Positions 1 to 13,499 of a stretch of DNA of 64,000 bases are shown here, piece by piece. This DNA comes from Phytoseiulus persimilis (Eukaryota > Arthropoda > Arachnida > Mesostigmata > Phytoseiidae): positions 13,702,001 to 13,766,000 of the forward strand of contig CM075101.1 of NCBI GenBank assembly GCA_037576195.1, read 5' to 3'. Below the pieces are notes generated by a model, which made no database searches, was not told where the DNA came from, and saw only the letters and a program-made list of their open reading frames with translations. The translations under genes were made by a program, and so were the position numbers. The first letter of the stretch is position 1; each line of letters begins with the position of its first letter.

Positions 1-3000
1 AATAGAGAGAAACAATGAAGTGTTTCAACCGGTGGGAGCAACAGACAAGGTTGTTGTTAACAGATCCCGCTGGTAGGAAACCAAAGGGCGAGCGTCGACA
101 ATGAATCACCAACAGCGGCCTGCTTCATTCGTCCGCGGATGCTCAAAGAACGTCTATTTTTAAAATTCATTTGCGTTCAAGACAGAAGATGGATCTGTCC
201 ACCCCTGAGGTAATCTAGTCTCGTGTTCATCAGAGGAGAGCAAAGAGTTCTTTCGTCATTCGCTCCAACCTTTATTGACGTCTGGGCTGTTTGTGCGTTG
301 AGGTCCTCGCGCTTAGAAATAGCCGACTATGAAAGGGGAAGAAACCTCTCGAGCAGATGGGTCGCGAGGCACTTGCGCTGGGAACTTTTTTCTCTTTGCA
401 ACATAACATCGGCGTTGGAGTATAAAAACGCGGAGCAAGAAGAGATTTATGAGGGCATATTCCTCGCACGGATTTCCCCTTGGGTTCGAACGGTCGTTCA
501 TCCTTCCCTGGAAAAGAAGGAAGTGCAGTCGCTCAACGAGCCTGAAAACATTCGGAAAGTTTCAAACGACACTTTTCCGACGGGCTTCCTAGAACGTCCC
601 TCCGATCGAGGAGCTCCTAGGAACAATGACCCAGGAGTGCTACGCACCGGGTCAGCGGCCAGAAAAGATGACCCCGTTTCCAGCAGGGCGGTCCGATTTC
701 CAAGATTCCCGAGTTTCGCGCGAAGCCCATGGCTGTGTCGGCGGTCTCCACCGATGGAGCTATTAAGTTTGACCCGCGAAACGCTGGAGGCCACGAAGCC
801 TTACTCTACGGGAGCCAGAAATCTAGGAGTTAATGCTGGAACACATTTAACATCGCGTCCACTTTTCACGTCGAGGAGTTTCAGCCTCAACAACCGCCGA
901 CCCAGTTTTGGCTCGGCTAGACCAGGGGTCACCGTACCCGACGATCTTGAGTCGGCGAATTAGACACTCGCCAGAACTAAGCTGATTACCTCTGTCTATA
1001 TTCTGCGAATTCAATTACGATGGCGCTGTTTTTCTCTGAGAGGATATGAAATCAGCGTCGAATCTGTGGAGACGTCTTGCCTCTTGTTTCCGCTAAGCTC
1101 ACTGTTCTCACGTCCACGTTGCGTTCAATCGTTCCTCTCGTTTGCGATTCCTTCGAATGCGTTAGTCGCAGCGGAGAAGGCTCCAAAGGTGACGCGATTC
1201 CTTCCGGCGAGATAGCTGGCTCTTTTTGTGGCGGCAGAAAAAAGGCTGACGGGAATGGAGGCACGGAGCTCAACATGGCATACAATACAGAGTTGACTAA
1301 CGATCTTCCTCCTGTTTTTTTCTCCCTCGCTCGGAATGCTCTCTCTCTGTCACCGCCGTTTTCACGCTTCGCCTCACTCCGGGTCGGGAGCAGGCATTTA
1401 CACCTGGTCGCTACTCGCTACCCACCTGGTATGCTCGCGCGGGAGTCTAGAGATGCGGGTTCCGTTCACTCGATTGCTGGCTCGGGACCTCCATTCTCTA
1501 CAACTGTCCCGTTATCAGAACACGGAGCCGCGATGCTCAGAAGGACAATCGGAGCACGAAATTCGTTATGTGCATCCGCATATCAGCGGAACCATTCCAT
1601 GAGTTCGAAGGTCGAGAACGCGAGCCACGCGAAAAGTCAAGACGACTCCGGATGAATCCTCCGCGATGCTTTTGTAGAAATCATGAAAGACGAGACGTCG
1701 TCGTTTCCGAATAGTGGTTTCAATGAGACCTGGAGGGGGGACACAGGAAACCTGATAGAGGAACAATAGCGGAACGGGTACAGATGCTTGTCGTCGGTGT
1801 TTTGGAGCGGCGATGCAAAGCATTCTGAGAACATTCCCCAGGACAGCAGCAGCTGCAAGACTTCCTCTCGATATCTCACAAAACAATATCATTGCTTTCC
1901 ACTCACGTATATTCTCTCCGATATGATGGATTCTCAGCTCGCTTGCGACGGTAACGAATACCCGAGAGAACGCGGAGGGAGAGAAGACCGTTTGCTCCTC
2001 TGCTATGAAATTCGTCCTCCACCGGGGCTATTAGGAATTCCCGTTGGCGGATCCCAAATCTTTTTCCAGCAATGTTTCCGCTCGCTTTCACTCTTGAGAA
2101 ATCGATCTCGAGAGGTCGAGCTTTGATCAGAGTGCTGTCCTGGCCCGGATATGAAACGGCGCTCGTAGCCGTCCCAACTCGAGTCTCCCATTCTCGGGTC
2201 ACGGTGTACCACAAAGGGTGTTCTCAAAGATGACGTCCTATCTATTGATCCTTGTTTTCTCTCAGTCAGTCGCGGAGAACACGAACGCAATCCGCTCCTT
2301 TGTGACGGAGCACCCCATTGTCCGGACACATCAGCACGACTCCATGAATGGTATTTGCATTCGCTCCGTCACATTCGTTCCTGGAGTCCGTCGAGCCAGC
2401 CGAATAGTGACGGAAACGTTAGAGACGAGAAGGGCTTTCATCTGAAATTTCCAAAAACGCTCGCCTCATCGGAACCTCAAACTGGAGCGGAGGAAACGTC
2501 GAGTGAGCTGGAAGTAATCGATACCTGCTTTGTCTTTCGGAATGCATGGCGGATTATTTCCTTCCGAGGACGTGCCGCATGGGAGGTCGGGTCTCTGGAG
2601 ACGCTATTCCAAGACCCAGTGCACTGAGGTTTTGAATCCAAGTTTGAATTTCGTCGAGGGCAAATGGTTGAAGTCAACAGTCGCTCCTCGAACCCTCCCA
2701 TCCGGCGAATCCAACATATGTTCGAGCTAACGCTGGGCTCGCGTGCAGAAGCCCGAATGCTCAACGAGCATCGCATGTGACGGTTTTTGGCTCTCGCTAT
2801 CCAGTGGAGTTCAGCGTGTGTATTCCCGAGAGTTCGAAGCGCTCCAGCCGTCATCCTCTGTTCTGAGATGACGACGCCGACGCGAATTGCGTCAGGAGGT
2901 CGAAGAAATCTCCTTTGTTCCCTGGGCAGCGAAGAGATTGCTCACTCGCTCGGTGGCTCACTTCGCGGTCGGGTGTCTCCTGTTGTAACTCAAACCCTGA

Positions 3001-3813
3001 TTTTAATAAGCTCTCTTCGGTCGCACAAGCTGGGTTGTTTTTATGAATTCATGAATATTCCAACAACAGAATTTTCCCACCTGTTGTTCCACGCCGAGAG
3101 CTCGCGACACCCGCCGCCGTCTCTGTCGTGAATTATTTCGCCTGCATGACATCGAGACCGGCGTATAACGAAGATGTTTGAAGTCACAGTTTAGAACAGA
3201 CGGCGAAAAATAACCCGATCCGACGATGTACAGTTTGAGGAGCAAGAAATCGAGGTTCTACCTCCATAGTCGACCGGCCATCAAGCGACTGGCCGCAGTC
3301 CTTCCGCTGATGGAGAAGTTTGAGGTGACGAGGTTTTGCGAAAAGTCTTTGCGCCGCGCACGCTTGACCCAGATCTGCCATTTTGATCGTGCACTTTCCT
3401 CGAGCAACGTTATCCGAACGTGAGCTTGGAACCCGGGAGCAAACAAGATCGGGGTTTTCAAGAGCTTGCCCCGGTTCGACTCGGGAGTCTAGGACTGAGC
3501 TTTGATGAGTCATTGCCCCTCTGACCACAGAGACCGGTCAGATTCGGTTCATGCTCTGCTTACGGAATCGTCTCTGGAATGTACGCCTCGGATAAGGAAA
3601 CTCCTCGTTTGTGAGCAACCTCCTTCGCAGAAAGTTTCATAGAAAGGTTCCAGTCTTCTTGTGAATCTGGGGTGCCAAACAAACAGCGAGGCCGGTCGAC
3701 AACATGCTCAGAGGTCCTGCTGAGCCAGGTTCGCGACCTCGGAAGGTCCAACGAGCGTCCTTCGTCCGCGTGACCTCCACGGACAGCAAATGCGACGCAC
3801 ATTCGCGGGCGAA

Positions 3814-3829
3814 GGGGGAGGGGGGGGGG
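3814..3829. repeat. G-rich mononucleotide tract
   Basis: Five G, one A, then ten G in a row. Simple-sequence tract in a region with no supported gene. Confidence 0.9.
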
Positions 3830-6669
3830 CGATAGTCCAGTCTCTATATTTCTCTTGATTGGCCGAGTTGTAACTACATCACGTTGTTGAAGGCTCCACG
3901 ACAGAGATCCAGCAGGCGGAGGACGGTGATATTCTTGGTTTTCAAGCGAGTTGATGAATGAACGAGGCGATCATTTTCGCGGCGGACCCATGAGCGTGGA
4001 CAGAAGCAACAACGAGCTCTCGGAGATAACGAATGAAATTCCGATCTCTTTCGAACGTCTGCATACGATTCAGACGGCTTCAGTTCCAACGGTTTCCAAG
4101 AGCACGGAGAAGGTGAACCTCGTTTGTACGTTCATCGATGGTCGTGCCAGCTCTCGGAGAAGGCCGAATTGATTCGACTGATTGGAAACGAGCGCCAGGG
4201 CGGACACTCTCCGGAGCAGTTCATCAATAGAAATATTGACGAACCGGCCCCACGGAGTGAGACAACCCAAACGGCCAGCAATCAATGAGTCCGTCAAGCG
4301 ATTCTCTCCCAAACCATCAGCTTGTGCTAGCCGATGGCCGTCTGGCTGATGGGCCTCGGATGAAAGCTGTACAGTCTTTCGCGGGAATCATTTCGAGTCT
4401 ATGACGACCTAGCAAGAACTCCCAGTTGTGCGCAGCTCCACTGTCCGATAAAATTTGCTCGAAGATTCGGTGTCATCGAAAGTCAGCGAGCGACAGTCCG
4501 AATCATTTGTTTGCGTGGCCATGAACGTGGACCGTGAAGCCAATCGTGAGTTTGATCTACGCGTCGCTGTATGAATCCCGATTGTGCCGAATCACGTTGA
4601 CGTCACGGCGCCGTGACGAAAGCGGGGAGCTCTGGCACCAGCTCACATCGGCGACTGACATTAACAAGGTCCACTTGTTCGAGAACGTTGCTCTGGTGCG
4701 TTAACGTGACGAATCTCCGCCGATCTGCGCGGATTCACGTCAAACACCATGACCTACACGACGGGAACCTCCATGTAGAGGAGAGGTGCAGAGGACGAGA
4801 ACATGGACTAGTTTCCTCGAACAGACACGGGACAGAAAGTTGTGTGAAGCTGTCAATATCAGGGGATTTGTCAATCAAACTGCTTGTCATCGGAGACGGC
4901 GGACGCGAATAGCCGTGGGCGATGACAAATCGGTCCTATCCGAACAAAATGTTCATTTATCTCCGCACGTGTTTCCCCCGTACTTGTCTGCAGGAAGCGC
5001 TTCCTCTCTGCGTGTTCGGGAATGGTTTCGCTATTTCCGAATAAACGAGCTCGGCGACCACGTCCCTCATCCCATGCATCTCAACTGCGCGGATGGATGT
5101 AGCTAGCGTGTGGGCTTCCTTCTCGGGATGCGAATCCGAGGAGCCTGGCCAAGCCGCGAGTTATTAACCTCGTTCTTTGACTTTGACGCGATTGAAAATC
5201 AGCGTGAGTAAAACAACGGAGAGGGCTTTTGTGCCCATTCGAAACTCGAGAGAGAGCTCTGTTTGCTTTGCCGAGCTCTGCGACAGAGAAACTGTCTCGG
5301 AAAACAAAGCAGGAACTCCGACATCCGACACCGGGATGAAAAGTTTCAGCCTGACATCCTCCTCCAATCCACAGTTTCGAACGCAAGGTTCCATCTGGGA
5401 GACGACCCAAGAGATCTGGTCAAGCCACGGTCGCGCTTCCGGGTGATAAGTCGTTCAGCTTTTGCCGGATTCACTCCGCTATTCTCTGTCAACCCACTCG
5501 AGGTCGACCTCAATACAAGTTTACCACGTTAGCGACGCACGGTCCATTCCTTGTCATCCCGCCAGAAAATCAGATTTTATTCTGGGCCCCTGTGAGCGAC
5601 AAAAACCCTGATGACGATCATGGACTTCGGGCTTTGTGTTCGAAGAAACGTTATCTCTAGTTCGGGTCTCGAGGGAAATACAGCTTGCCCCGTCCTGAAA
5701 CATGGACCTCCGTCGGTCGAAGCTCGTACCGATCATCAGTACGCGACTCGATGACGTAGTTCTAGTCTTAGTTGCTGCTCAAAAACTTCACATCCGGACG
5801 ATTTCCCATTGTGGCAGCTCGACGCGAAACTCCTCCGGAACCGGCCGGGTGGAATTGACAGCGAAGAGAGCACAATCGTTAGCTCTCCAGTGAATCGAAT
5901 GGAAGCCTCTACTTTCTTGTGGAGACAGGTGTTTGGTCACAGACCCCAGAACCTGACCGTCAGCCGATTACTTCGTTGAGCTTGCTGAGCAAACCGTGCC
6001 ACGGACTAGAGGGAGGCGTTTCCCATATTCGGGTTATGCGGACCAGAATGCATTGTAGTCACGGAGCGAGCAACTCGGGGCCTATCGTTCCCGACGTCTT
6101 CAGGAGGGCCGGGCCCCGCACCGGAACGCGAGTTTGGAAACGTTGTCCTGGAAACGTTTCCGATCTGGACGAGTGATGGAATTCGCTGGATCCCGTCCTT
6201 GCAGAACTAATCGACGGAGCGGAACTCCCCGTGCGCGGGATCGTTTTGAATACGTGGGGATGAATTCGACTCTGGGGATTCGGTCCCGGATCGCAACCGG
6301 ACCGGGTTTTGCCGAACTGCCTGCGAGTCGAGTGTTTCCGCGGGAGAAACTGATTGATTCGTTGAGTCACTCCTCGAGAGCTCCTCGGAGAACAACTTCA
6401 TGACGATCGATTCGTCCCGCTATGCGCCCATCCTTCGGCAGCAAGGGCGTATCGGAGCTCTCGATGTTTTTCATCCTTCTTTTCGAGAATCGGAATTTGT
6501 TTTTGTCAAGGAACGGAACTTCGCTCGGGGCGATGTTTCCTCCTCCTCCCTCCAATTCCATCCGTTTCAGGAGGAACCGTGTTGGAAATACAGGACCTCA
6601 CGCAGTCTGATCGCTCTTCCCGCGCAACTCGGATCTGAATACCGGGCGAAAGTAGTTCCCCACGCCGTT

Positions 6670-6687
6670 GGGGGGGGGGGGGGGGGG
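6670..6687. repeat. Poly-G homopolymer, 18 bases
   Basis: Eighteen consecutive G. It is one of eight G or C runs of ten bases or more in the window, while no A or T run exceeds nine. Confidence 0.95.
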
Positions 6688-9600
6688 CTCGCAAGGAGAA
6701 GCTGGTCCCACCGCAGTGATATTCATCGAAGTAATGGCTTCTTTCCAGTGCTGACTCCCCCTGAGATTGCTTCCCATCGCAGCGGGAGAACTTCAGTGGA
6801 TCCATATTGTTTTCGGGGTCTAACTCCTCGAGGCCGAGGGCCTTCCGGCAACAGGACCATCGCGGCCCCTCCCTCAGCTCCAATTTATCAGCCGGCGTTC
6901 GGCCGTCGTGAGTCACGAACACAACTCGTGTTTTTTTCAAACTCTGTTCGTTGCCACTCCCAGTTACAAGATGGTTGTTGTGAGCGAGCGGGCAGCCAGT
7001 CGGTCGCGTTATTCCCTCCAGCTCTCGCCGTTACATCAGACAAGAACAACCTTTCATCGGAATAGTGACCAAGACTAATCTTATCCTGTGGCCGGCATGG
7101 CTGCGTCCCAGCGATCGGGGGTTCCCGTTTTCGGATGGAGTCCACAAACCTGCTCCCGCCGGGTGGGTGAGTGCGCGCGCGTGCACGGAAGAAACTCGTG
7201 GAAATTCCCCGAGTCATGCTAGAGAAATACCGGGCAAACATCAAAACACGTCGACCGGGGATTAAAGTGATCGAATCCGGCAGCTCCGCAAGCTGCCGTC
7301 AAAGTATCCAATATCCGACAAAACCAAGAGACACAAGCTCGCTAACCCTATCACTCGTTATCCGGAGAGCGCAAGCGGTCAACAAAAGAGGCATGTGACG
7401 GATTCCGGAAACGTCTCGAAACTCCTCCATTGCGCTCCATCGATGGCGGGCGAACCGGAGGAAAGACACCCGTTGCTATATTCGCGCAGGAACCGTCCGG
7501 TTCTCAGCCGCGTGTTTTGTTTGCCGGGGCCATCGAGGCTCGAGGAGCTGATCTTCCGCTTGGAAGAGCCGATCTCGAACACGAGTCTCGTGTTCTCCCC
7601 CGAGCCCATACGACCCGGTCTCGCGGCGCCGTCCGCGTGCGGTGCGGAGGCCTTTGTGTTCCAGAGTTCATTTATTTCTTTGTTCGTCGGGAAGCAGCAA
7701 CAATCCACTGGACAGCTCGACGAAGAGCTCCTTTGTCAACGCCCGGAGCTAGCCGATCGCTTCCAAAGACGCACCGAGGGCTATTCTCGAGGGCGAACTG
7801 ACAGGTCACAACGAATTATTGGAAACACGCAACAAACAGTTCGAGGATTCCACGTGGGAGCAGTCGCGGAAAAAGCTGAATGCAACGAGGCGATACAGGC
7901 TATTTCATAGTGAGGGCATCGCTCGAGCTTTTTGTTTCGTCAGCGCTGGGTTGGGCTTCGGGTCGGGCCCCAAAGGATTGCGACAAGTCAACCGTGAAGC
8001 GTCAAAAAAAAAGAGAAAAAGCAAATATTCCCTCCGTCGTCGGCGGACAACATATCCGTCTAATTTCGCGGCATTCGCGCGGCTCCGCTCGCCTGTCGCC
8101 GAGCCGTTCTCATCATATTTGCAGGAAGGCTGAACACAACTATTTCCGCCGAAATCGTGGGCGGAAGTCAACGAGAGTCGCCGAGACGAACTTCGGTCCG
8201 GAGCTTTGAGCAAGGGGGTCTACTGCATACTAAATGAGTGGAAGTGGAGGAAGTGAAATGTGAGATTACGATTCGGGTTCGTCCTGTGGGCGAGGACCGG
8301 GATGTCGGTTCTCTCTGCCTCGCTCATCCGCTGATCCTCGCTTCCTCTGAGCGAGCGAACGATCCAGCAAGTCGAACAGTGCGTAGGGGCGAGAGCACGT
8401 CTGCACGTTACTGGATACCAGAGCTTGGAAGACTAACAAAACATCTGACCAGACAACAGAGGCCCCCATTGCGACTGGAAGGAATACGTGATCTTGTGCC
8501 TTTCGTTCGATCCTCCCCCCAAGCCGACTCGCTCTGAATACTGATCTGCCCGACAGATTCAAGTTGCGCGAAGTCCAAACTTTCGCCAACTGATTCGACG
8601 ATTTTCAGCGAGGCCCGGCGGGAGCTGCCGCCTTGACTTTCCTTTCGAACATCCTACGCAATATCAGTGAGTTCTCATGTTCTATTCGCAGAAACTCCAT
8701 CATTGGACGTTCGAGCTCTACCGAACATTGAGTTCTGAGACTCGCATGACGAGACACCCCTCGAAGAAGCAACGGCTGATTGGGTTTGCCGACGATCGAG
8801 CTCCCGTCTTCAGGTAGGCTGCGTGACGGAGGAAAGCGGGAGCGGCTGTCGCGCGCCCTCGGCGGAGACGAACCGGGAGAAAGGAGGGATCGTTCCGGTA
8901 ATAGAGCCGCTGGCGAGGAATTCCAACTTGATTCATGGATGCTCCTAGATACTTTGATAAACGACCTCTGGGATCGAGGCTGATCCTTGTCGGGTATATA
9001 ACATGCAGGAGTTAACTGTTCCTATGCTTCAGCTCTAACAGAGAGCGATCTACATTCCTAGATCACATCAAGCATGAGAATGCATCGAGTTCACCGGGCA
9101 AAACCGTTCGTGAGCGCCGAATTTCCGGAGGAGTGTATCAAGGACTACGTCCGCGAACCCAGAGCTCGTCCCGGCCAGGAGACGGAGCCCGATGGAATGG
9201 CGACGGCCAGCCGCTCGGAGCAGAATTGGGTCGCGGAGCAGTCCCCGTTCGAGGCCCGAGCTCGAGCCCAGGCCCACTTAGGCGCACTGCTGCGCCTGCG
9301 TCGAGTGAAGCCGACGGTTGGGCAGACGCACAGATCGAGTCAACTCGAACGGAGAGGATCCAACAACAAGGGTGCAACAAAAAATCATTCCGCAGTTGCC
9401 TCGCCGACTAACGGAAATCCAATTCGACGAATACAACGTTCAAGTAATGCGCTCTTCAGCGTTTCCTTTTCCTGAGCTCGAAGACTTTTCGATGCTCTGA
9501 CCCGTCGACGACTCGATCCGCCGCGGAGGAATGTCAGTGTTTTTGCAGGTTGTCGCTTAGAAAGGTTATCGCTTGCGGACTCAGCAGGAACTCCCATCGG

Positions 9601-9792
9601 AAACGAGCGTGCATTTCTCTTGCACAAGGCTCCGAAAGAAGAACGGGCACAGATGTCGACGTTCGCGAATAATCCGTGGAGATGCAGAGCTGTTCTTCCT
9701 CCGTTTCCCACCAGCCAAAGCTCCGTGGTCGGGTCGATATGCTTTCTCGAACGCGCCTTCCGCATGCGTCCGCTTCAGCGATGAGGCATCAT

Positions 9793-9965
9793 CATGGTTT
9801 TATTGGTCCAGATCACCATGTGTACAGAACAACCTCAACTATTTCAACCGGTCTGGCTCCAACCTCGATTATTTCAACTCGATATACAGTGAAGTCCCGG
9901 TTTCAACCGAAAAACGGTTGAAATAGTCGAGGTTGTCCTGTACACGTGTTCCAATGAAATGTATG
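9793..9965. repeat. Inverted-repeat hairpin element, probable non-autonomous DNA transposon
   Basis: The left arm (about 9793-9853) and right arm (about 9914-9965) are inverted copies. The best-matched inner part begins with TGTACAG, followed by an ACAACCTC core and CTATTTCAACC. At the left arm the core reads TACAGAACAACCTCAACT, and at the right arm read on the other strand it reads TACAGGACAACCTCGACT. If the element boundary is the CAG, it is 9825-9940, flanked by TA on both sides, as expected for a Tc1/mariner/pogo-type target duplication. Weaker inverted similarity continues outward through an ATTGG motif, so the true boundary may be farther out. The loop contains a second, shifted copy of the CAACCTC..TATTTCAAC unit. 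No transposase is encoded. The superfamily assignment is inference from TIR shape and TA flanks. Confidence 0.75.
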
Positions 9966-10662
9966 GATAATCATCCTTTCGTATCAGGCGCTTATCGTTG
10001 TCATGCAAGCTGGTGCAGGTCTCCGGCTCCGCGAGCTAACGTTGAATTCCCGAGAGAAGTTTAGTTCAGCGACCTCGACTAAGAACCACGAACCCGCAGC
10101 CATCGTGCTTCCAAGGGAACGGCTCGAGCGGGCGGCCAGCCGGAGAGACGGTTAAGTCAGCTGGTTTCCTTCACAGGATCCCTGAAGTGAGGCTGAGGTT
10201 GAGCCCACTGTTTTTGTTGGACGAGACCTGCTGTGTACACAGACCGACGGCTCGCGAATACTGATTACTGGTTGCGAATACATGTACGCTCACCGTACAC
10301 GCACGGTAACCTCGCCCCAAGAGCAAAAAAACAAAAACGCCTCGGTACCGAATACGAAGCTCTCTAGACAACCTGAACGCAACAAAGTGAGCAGAGAAGC
10401 AAACGACGCGAGCCACATCGCGAAGTTGAATACGGCGCGAAGAATATCCCGCGATTTCCTAACACATGCGCCAGCCGCAGAACGTGAACACGAAGATGAT
10501 CCGAAACCCGATATTCTCAGGGACGGATAGGGAAAGGTATCCCGGAGTTTTTTCCACGCGGCTCAAGGTATGCGCAACGGGAGACAGGGGTCTGATATGA
10601 GACACTCCTGATATTTTGGAATTCAGCTTCTGGGAAGCGCGTTCGACTCGAATGAGTTCCCT

Positions 10663-10682
10663 CCCCCCCCCCCCCCCCCCCC
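10663..10682. repeat. Poly-C homopolymer, 20 bases
   Basis: Twenty consecutive C, followed by T and six more C. This is the longest homopolymer in the window. Confidence 0.95.
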
Positions 10683-11123
10683 TCCCCCCGATCGAGGAGT
10701 TTCTATAGCGAACATTTGTAGGGAGCGACAAACAGCGCGAACCCTGCTCGAGGATTATTTGCTGAGCTCCTTGTTGAGGCTTCGATCTAAAAATTATACG
10801 GAAGGCCATGGTCGGACTGTCGCTCGCTCGCTCACTCTCAAACAAGGCCACTCCACTCTGCTCTCGAAACTTATCGGAGAATCCAGGAAAGCAAGCGCGT
10901 CAATGAGTTTCGCCAGCTTGGGATTCCGACAGAGAATAAGTTTCACTGGTTCCTGGAATCCGGCCCAGAATAAAATTCCCGTAAGCGTTTCCAAAAATAT
11001 AATTTAGCAGGGGCGATCAGGAATGCTCGTGCGAACCAAGCAGAGCGAGGGCCTTCAGCGAGTGTGAGTGTCAAAGAAAATGTCACGAGCGCGCGGAAGA
11101 GGATCAGCGCTACCGAGGCTGAA

Positions 11124-11141
11124 TCGTCGTCGTCGTCGTCG
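11124..11141. repeat. (TCG)n microsatellite
   Basis: Six consecutive TCG units. No open frame with a recognisable domain contains it. Confidence 0.85.
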
Positions 11142-13499
11142 AGGGCCCGTGAGTGCGCGCTAGAGTTAACGGAAAAATTGTAGCGACCGAGAGATCACAA
11201 AATATCAGGTGAGCTCTGAATTTCGATAGTGATGCTTTTCAATCGCTCATGTTTGGGATCGCATCCCGCCCTGAGCCACAGGACATGCACATCGATCCCC
11301 TCACCGTATTTAAGGCAGAAAGCCGCGATCCCGCGATTTCATCAGCGCTCACGTCATCCGCGGCGATTTTCCGCCTGTTTGCGCGCCATTTCAGCGCATC
11401 GTTGCTGGGAGCCATATCAAGCTCAACTCGTGAGTAAACTCTTCCTTGGGCGCAAGAATCTGCTCAGAGGGTCCGAGAATAGCCGCATCATCCTGCACGA
11501 GGAGAGATGCGACCGATGAGAGTGGCGTCTGAGGGAGTTCCACGATAAGCCAACCCAATTGTGATTGATGATCGACCGGATGGGCTTCGACGTGTACATT
11601 TTCAGTTTGAGTGTATATTCTCACTAGTTCGCCTCAACAAACGGGAGCAATCACTCTGAGCGCAGCTGAGGGGCGTGTTCTAATGTCTGCTTTGTCCTCA
11701 CATATATCTTCATCCTCGAGTGGAAACAGCCTTCCCTCCTGACCCTTCCTTGGCTTGCTCTCCAGCTTGGCGGCCGTGAGCCGGACGCAGTGATCAAGGG
11801 GACTGATATCGATTTTCCAATCCGGTCGGGAATTCCGTGTCGAACGTAATGAAATCGATATTGGGAGAACAGTTGAGAACGAAAAGCCTTGAACCGGTGG
11901 TGGTAAACTGTGCTCGGTTCCGCTCCACAGATTCCTCAGGGGAACTTTCAGGGAACTCGAGCCGACAGATGAAGTCTATTGAAGTTGTACGAGGCCCCAC
12001 AACTAGAAGCGCGGCCTCCTTCGTGAACCCTCGCTCTGATCCTCCAATGAGACCCTCCGATCAGAAAATCTTGTAATATCAAACTGCGTGAGATGATCGA
12101 AGAGAGAAAGCATTTCAGAATGAGCTCATGGGCTCGCGATACATCGAGCGCTCATGTTTGTCGCCCAGAATGAAGCCGCTCTGACAGATTCCAGTTCCGC
12201 CTGAAGCGATGCCTCCAGAACGACCAGGAATGCATGAGAGAAGTACTCGACTTCGAATCGATCTCAGGAATCATGATCCGGCGTCATGAACTTGAGCTCC
12301 CGTGACCGGAGAGACTAGTTCGTTCAGAAACACAAACGCTTTTTCCGTGCCCTTGTCAGCCTTATTGTTCCACACCTGGAGCTCCGAGGTCCCACCAAGA
12401 ATCTGTGGAATCCCGCTTTGACCGACCAAGTGGGATCAAACGTCGAGTATCTTCCAAAGCTCGAATAATTCGATCGTGCGTTCATTCTGTGAATCGCGAT
12501 CTGCTGCGGGATGGAGTTCCCAAGCAAGAGCAATATTCAAAGTTCGTCTCCCATACGTATTGCTAAACAGTCGCAACAGGAATCGTTCAAGCATCGCGCT
12601 AGTTCTCCGTAAAAGTACTGAGGACACTCCGGCTAGCAATCGGAAATCCACAATGACGTCTCGACGTTTCCCCGGTTCCAGGAAGCGTGTATCAATGATT
12701 CTCTTCGATGTCCACAAAAGAATCGTCCGCTAATGGATGCCGACGGACTGCGCTTTCGGATCCTCCGAGAAGATCGACGTCAGCGGAGCGATCTCACCAC
12801 CCTCGATGTCTCACGAAGTACAATTCGTTCTGCTCAACCCTGTCCACGTCCAAGATCTTTATCTTCGATATGCGTGTCAATCTATACCGGGTTCGAAAAC
12901 GAGTGCCCTTGCTGTGATGCGGAGGCGTGATCTGCAGCTCCAACTTGTCACGTTTTGCCCTCAGTCTGATTAGTCGGTCAGTTCTTAAATCAGCAGGGCT
13001 GAACGTTCATCGCGGCGCTTCGGCCGGTATTCCGCGGCATCGTCTCGGTTTATGGATGATGTGGTGAGGGGGAAAGGTAAGATATACATACAGTGGCAAG
13101 TAGCTCGCCGGAACAGTATGAAGTTACTAATGTTGAATCCAGGCAGTTCCATCAACCAGTACCATGATTCTTAGAGAATGTCGCCGAGCTTTGCAGGGCC
13201 GGATGAGCTGAGGGCCCCGGTTGAGGCGTTGGCAGGTCTCCGCTCCACTCACATTCTGACGGAAACATACATACTTTCCGAGGTTTAATGTGCTGGCAGA
13301 GAGAAAGAGAGAGAGGGCACACAGCTCAACTCGTAAGGACGTCACTGACCAATCGCACCATCGGATTATTCTGAGAGAAATCGGTTCTCTCAATGTCGCT
13401 TGACGTTGAAGAAGATTCGTTCCTCAACCTCCAGGGGTATTTTAGCGGAATTTCATCGTCAGGACTGTTTGCATCATGAAAATCCGAAAAGCACGGAAA

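Larger units (their letters stand above)
1..9792. other. Region without a supported gene
   Basis: I find no reading frame here with a recognisable domain and no convincing exon series. The longest open frame (223-963, + strand, 246 codons) and one at 6400-7065 are within what chance gives in sequence with few stop codons, and both are rejected below. The region holds a G-rich stretch at 3814-3829 and an 18-base G run at 6670-6687. The motif TCGA is frequent: I counted about 26 in the first 3 kb against about 12 expected. A gene with only short exons could be missed. Confidence 0.5.
9966..13499. other. Region without a supported gene
   Basis: No recognisable protein. It holds a 20-base C run at 10663-10682 and a TCG microsatellite at 11124-11141. 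The minus strand carries several short open frames with a protein-like look (12717-12436, 12000-11794, 11624-11391). None has a recognisable domain or splice context, so I do not call them genes. Confidence 0.45.

Noticed and set aside
223..963. 246-codon + strand open frame
   Set aside because: Low-complexity Arg/Ser-rich peptide with no domain, and overlapping frames on the other strand. In about 128,000 codon positions with few stops, one or more frames of this length are expected by chance.
3470..3490. B-box-like GGTTCGACTCGG
   Set aside because: No A box at the right distance and no acceptor stem.
6400..7065. 221-codon + strand open frame
   Set aside because: It is kept open across an 18-base G run that reads as poly-glycine. 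No domain or splice context.
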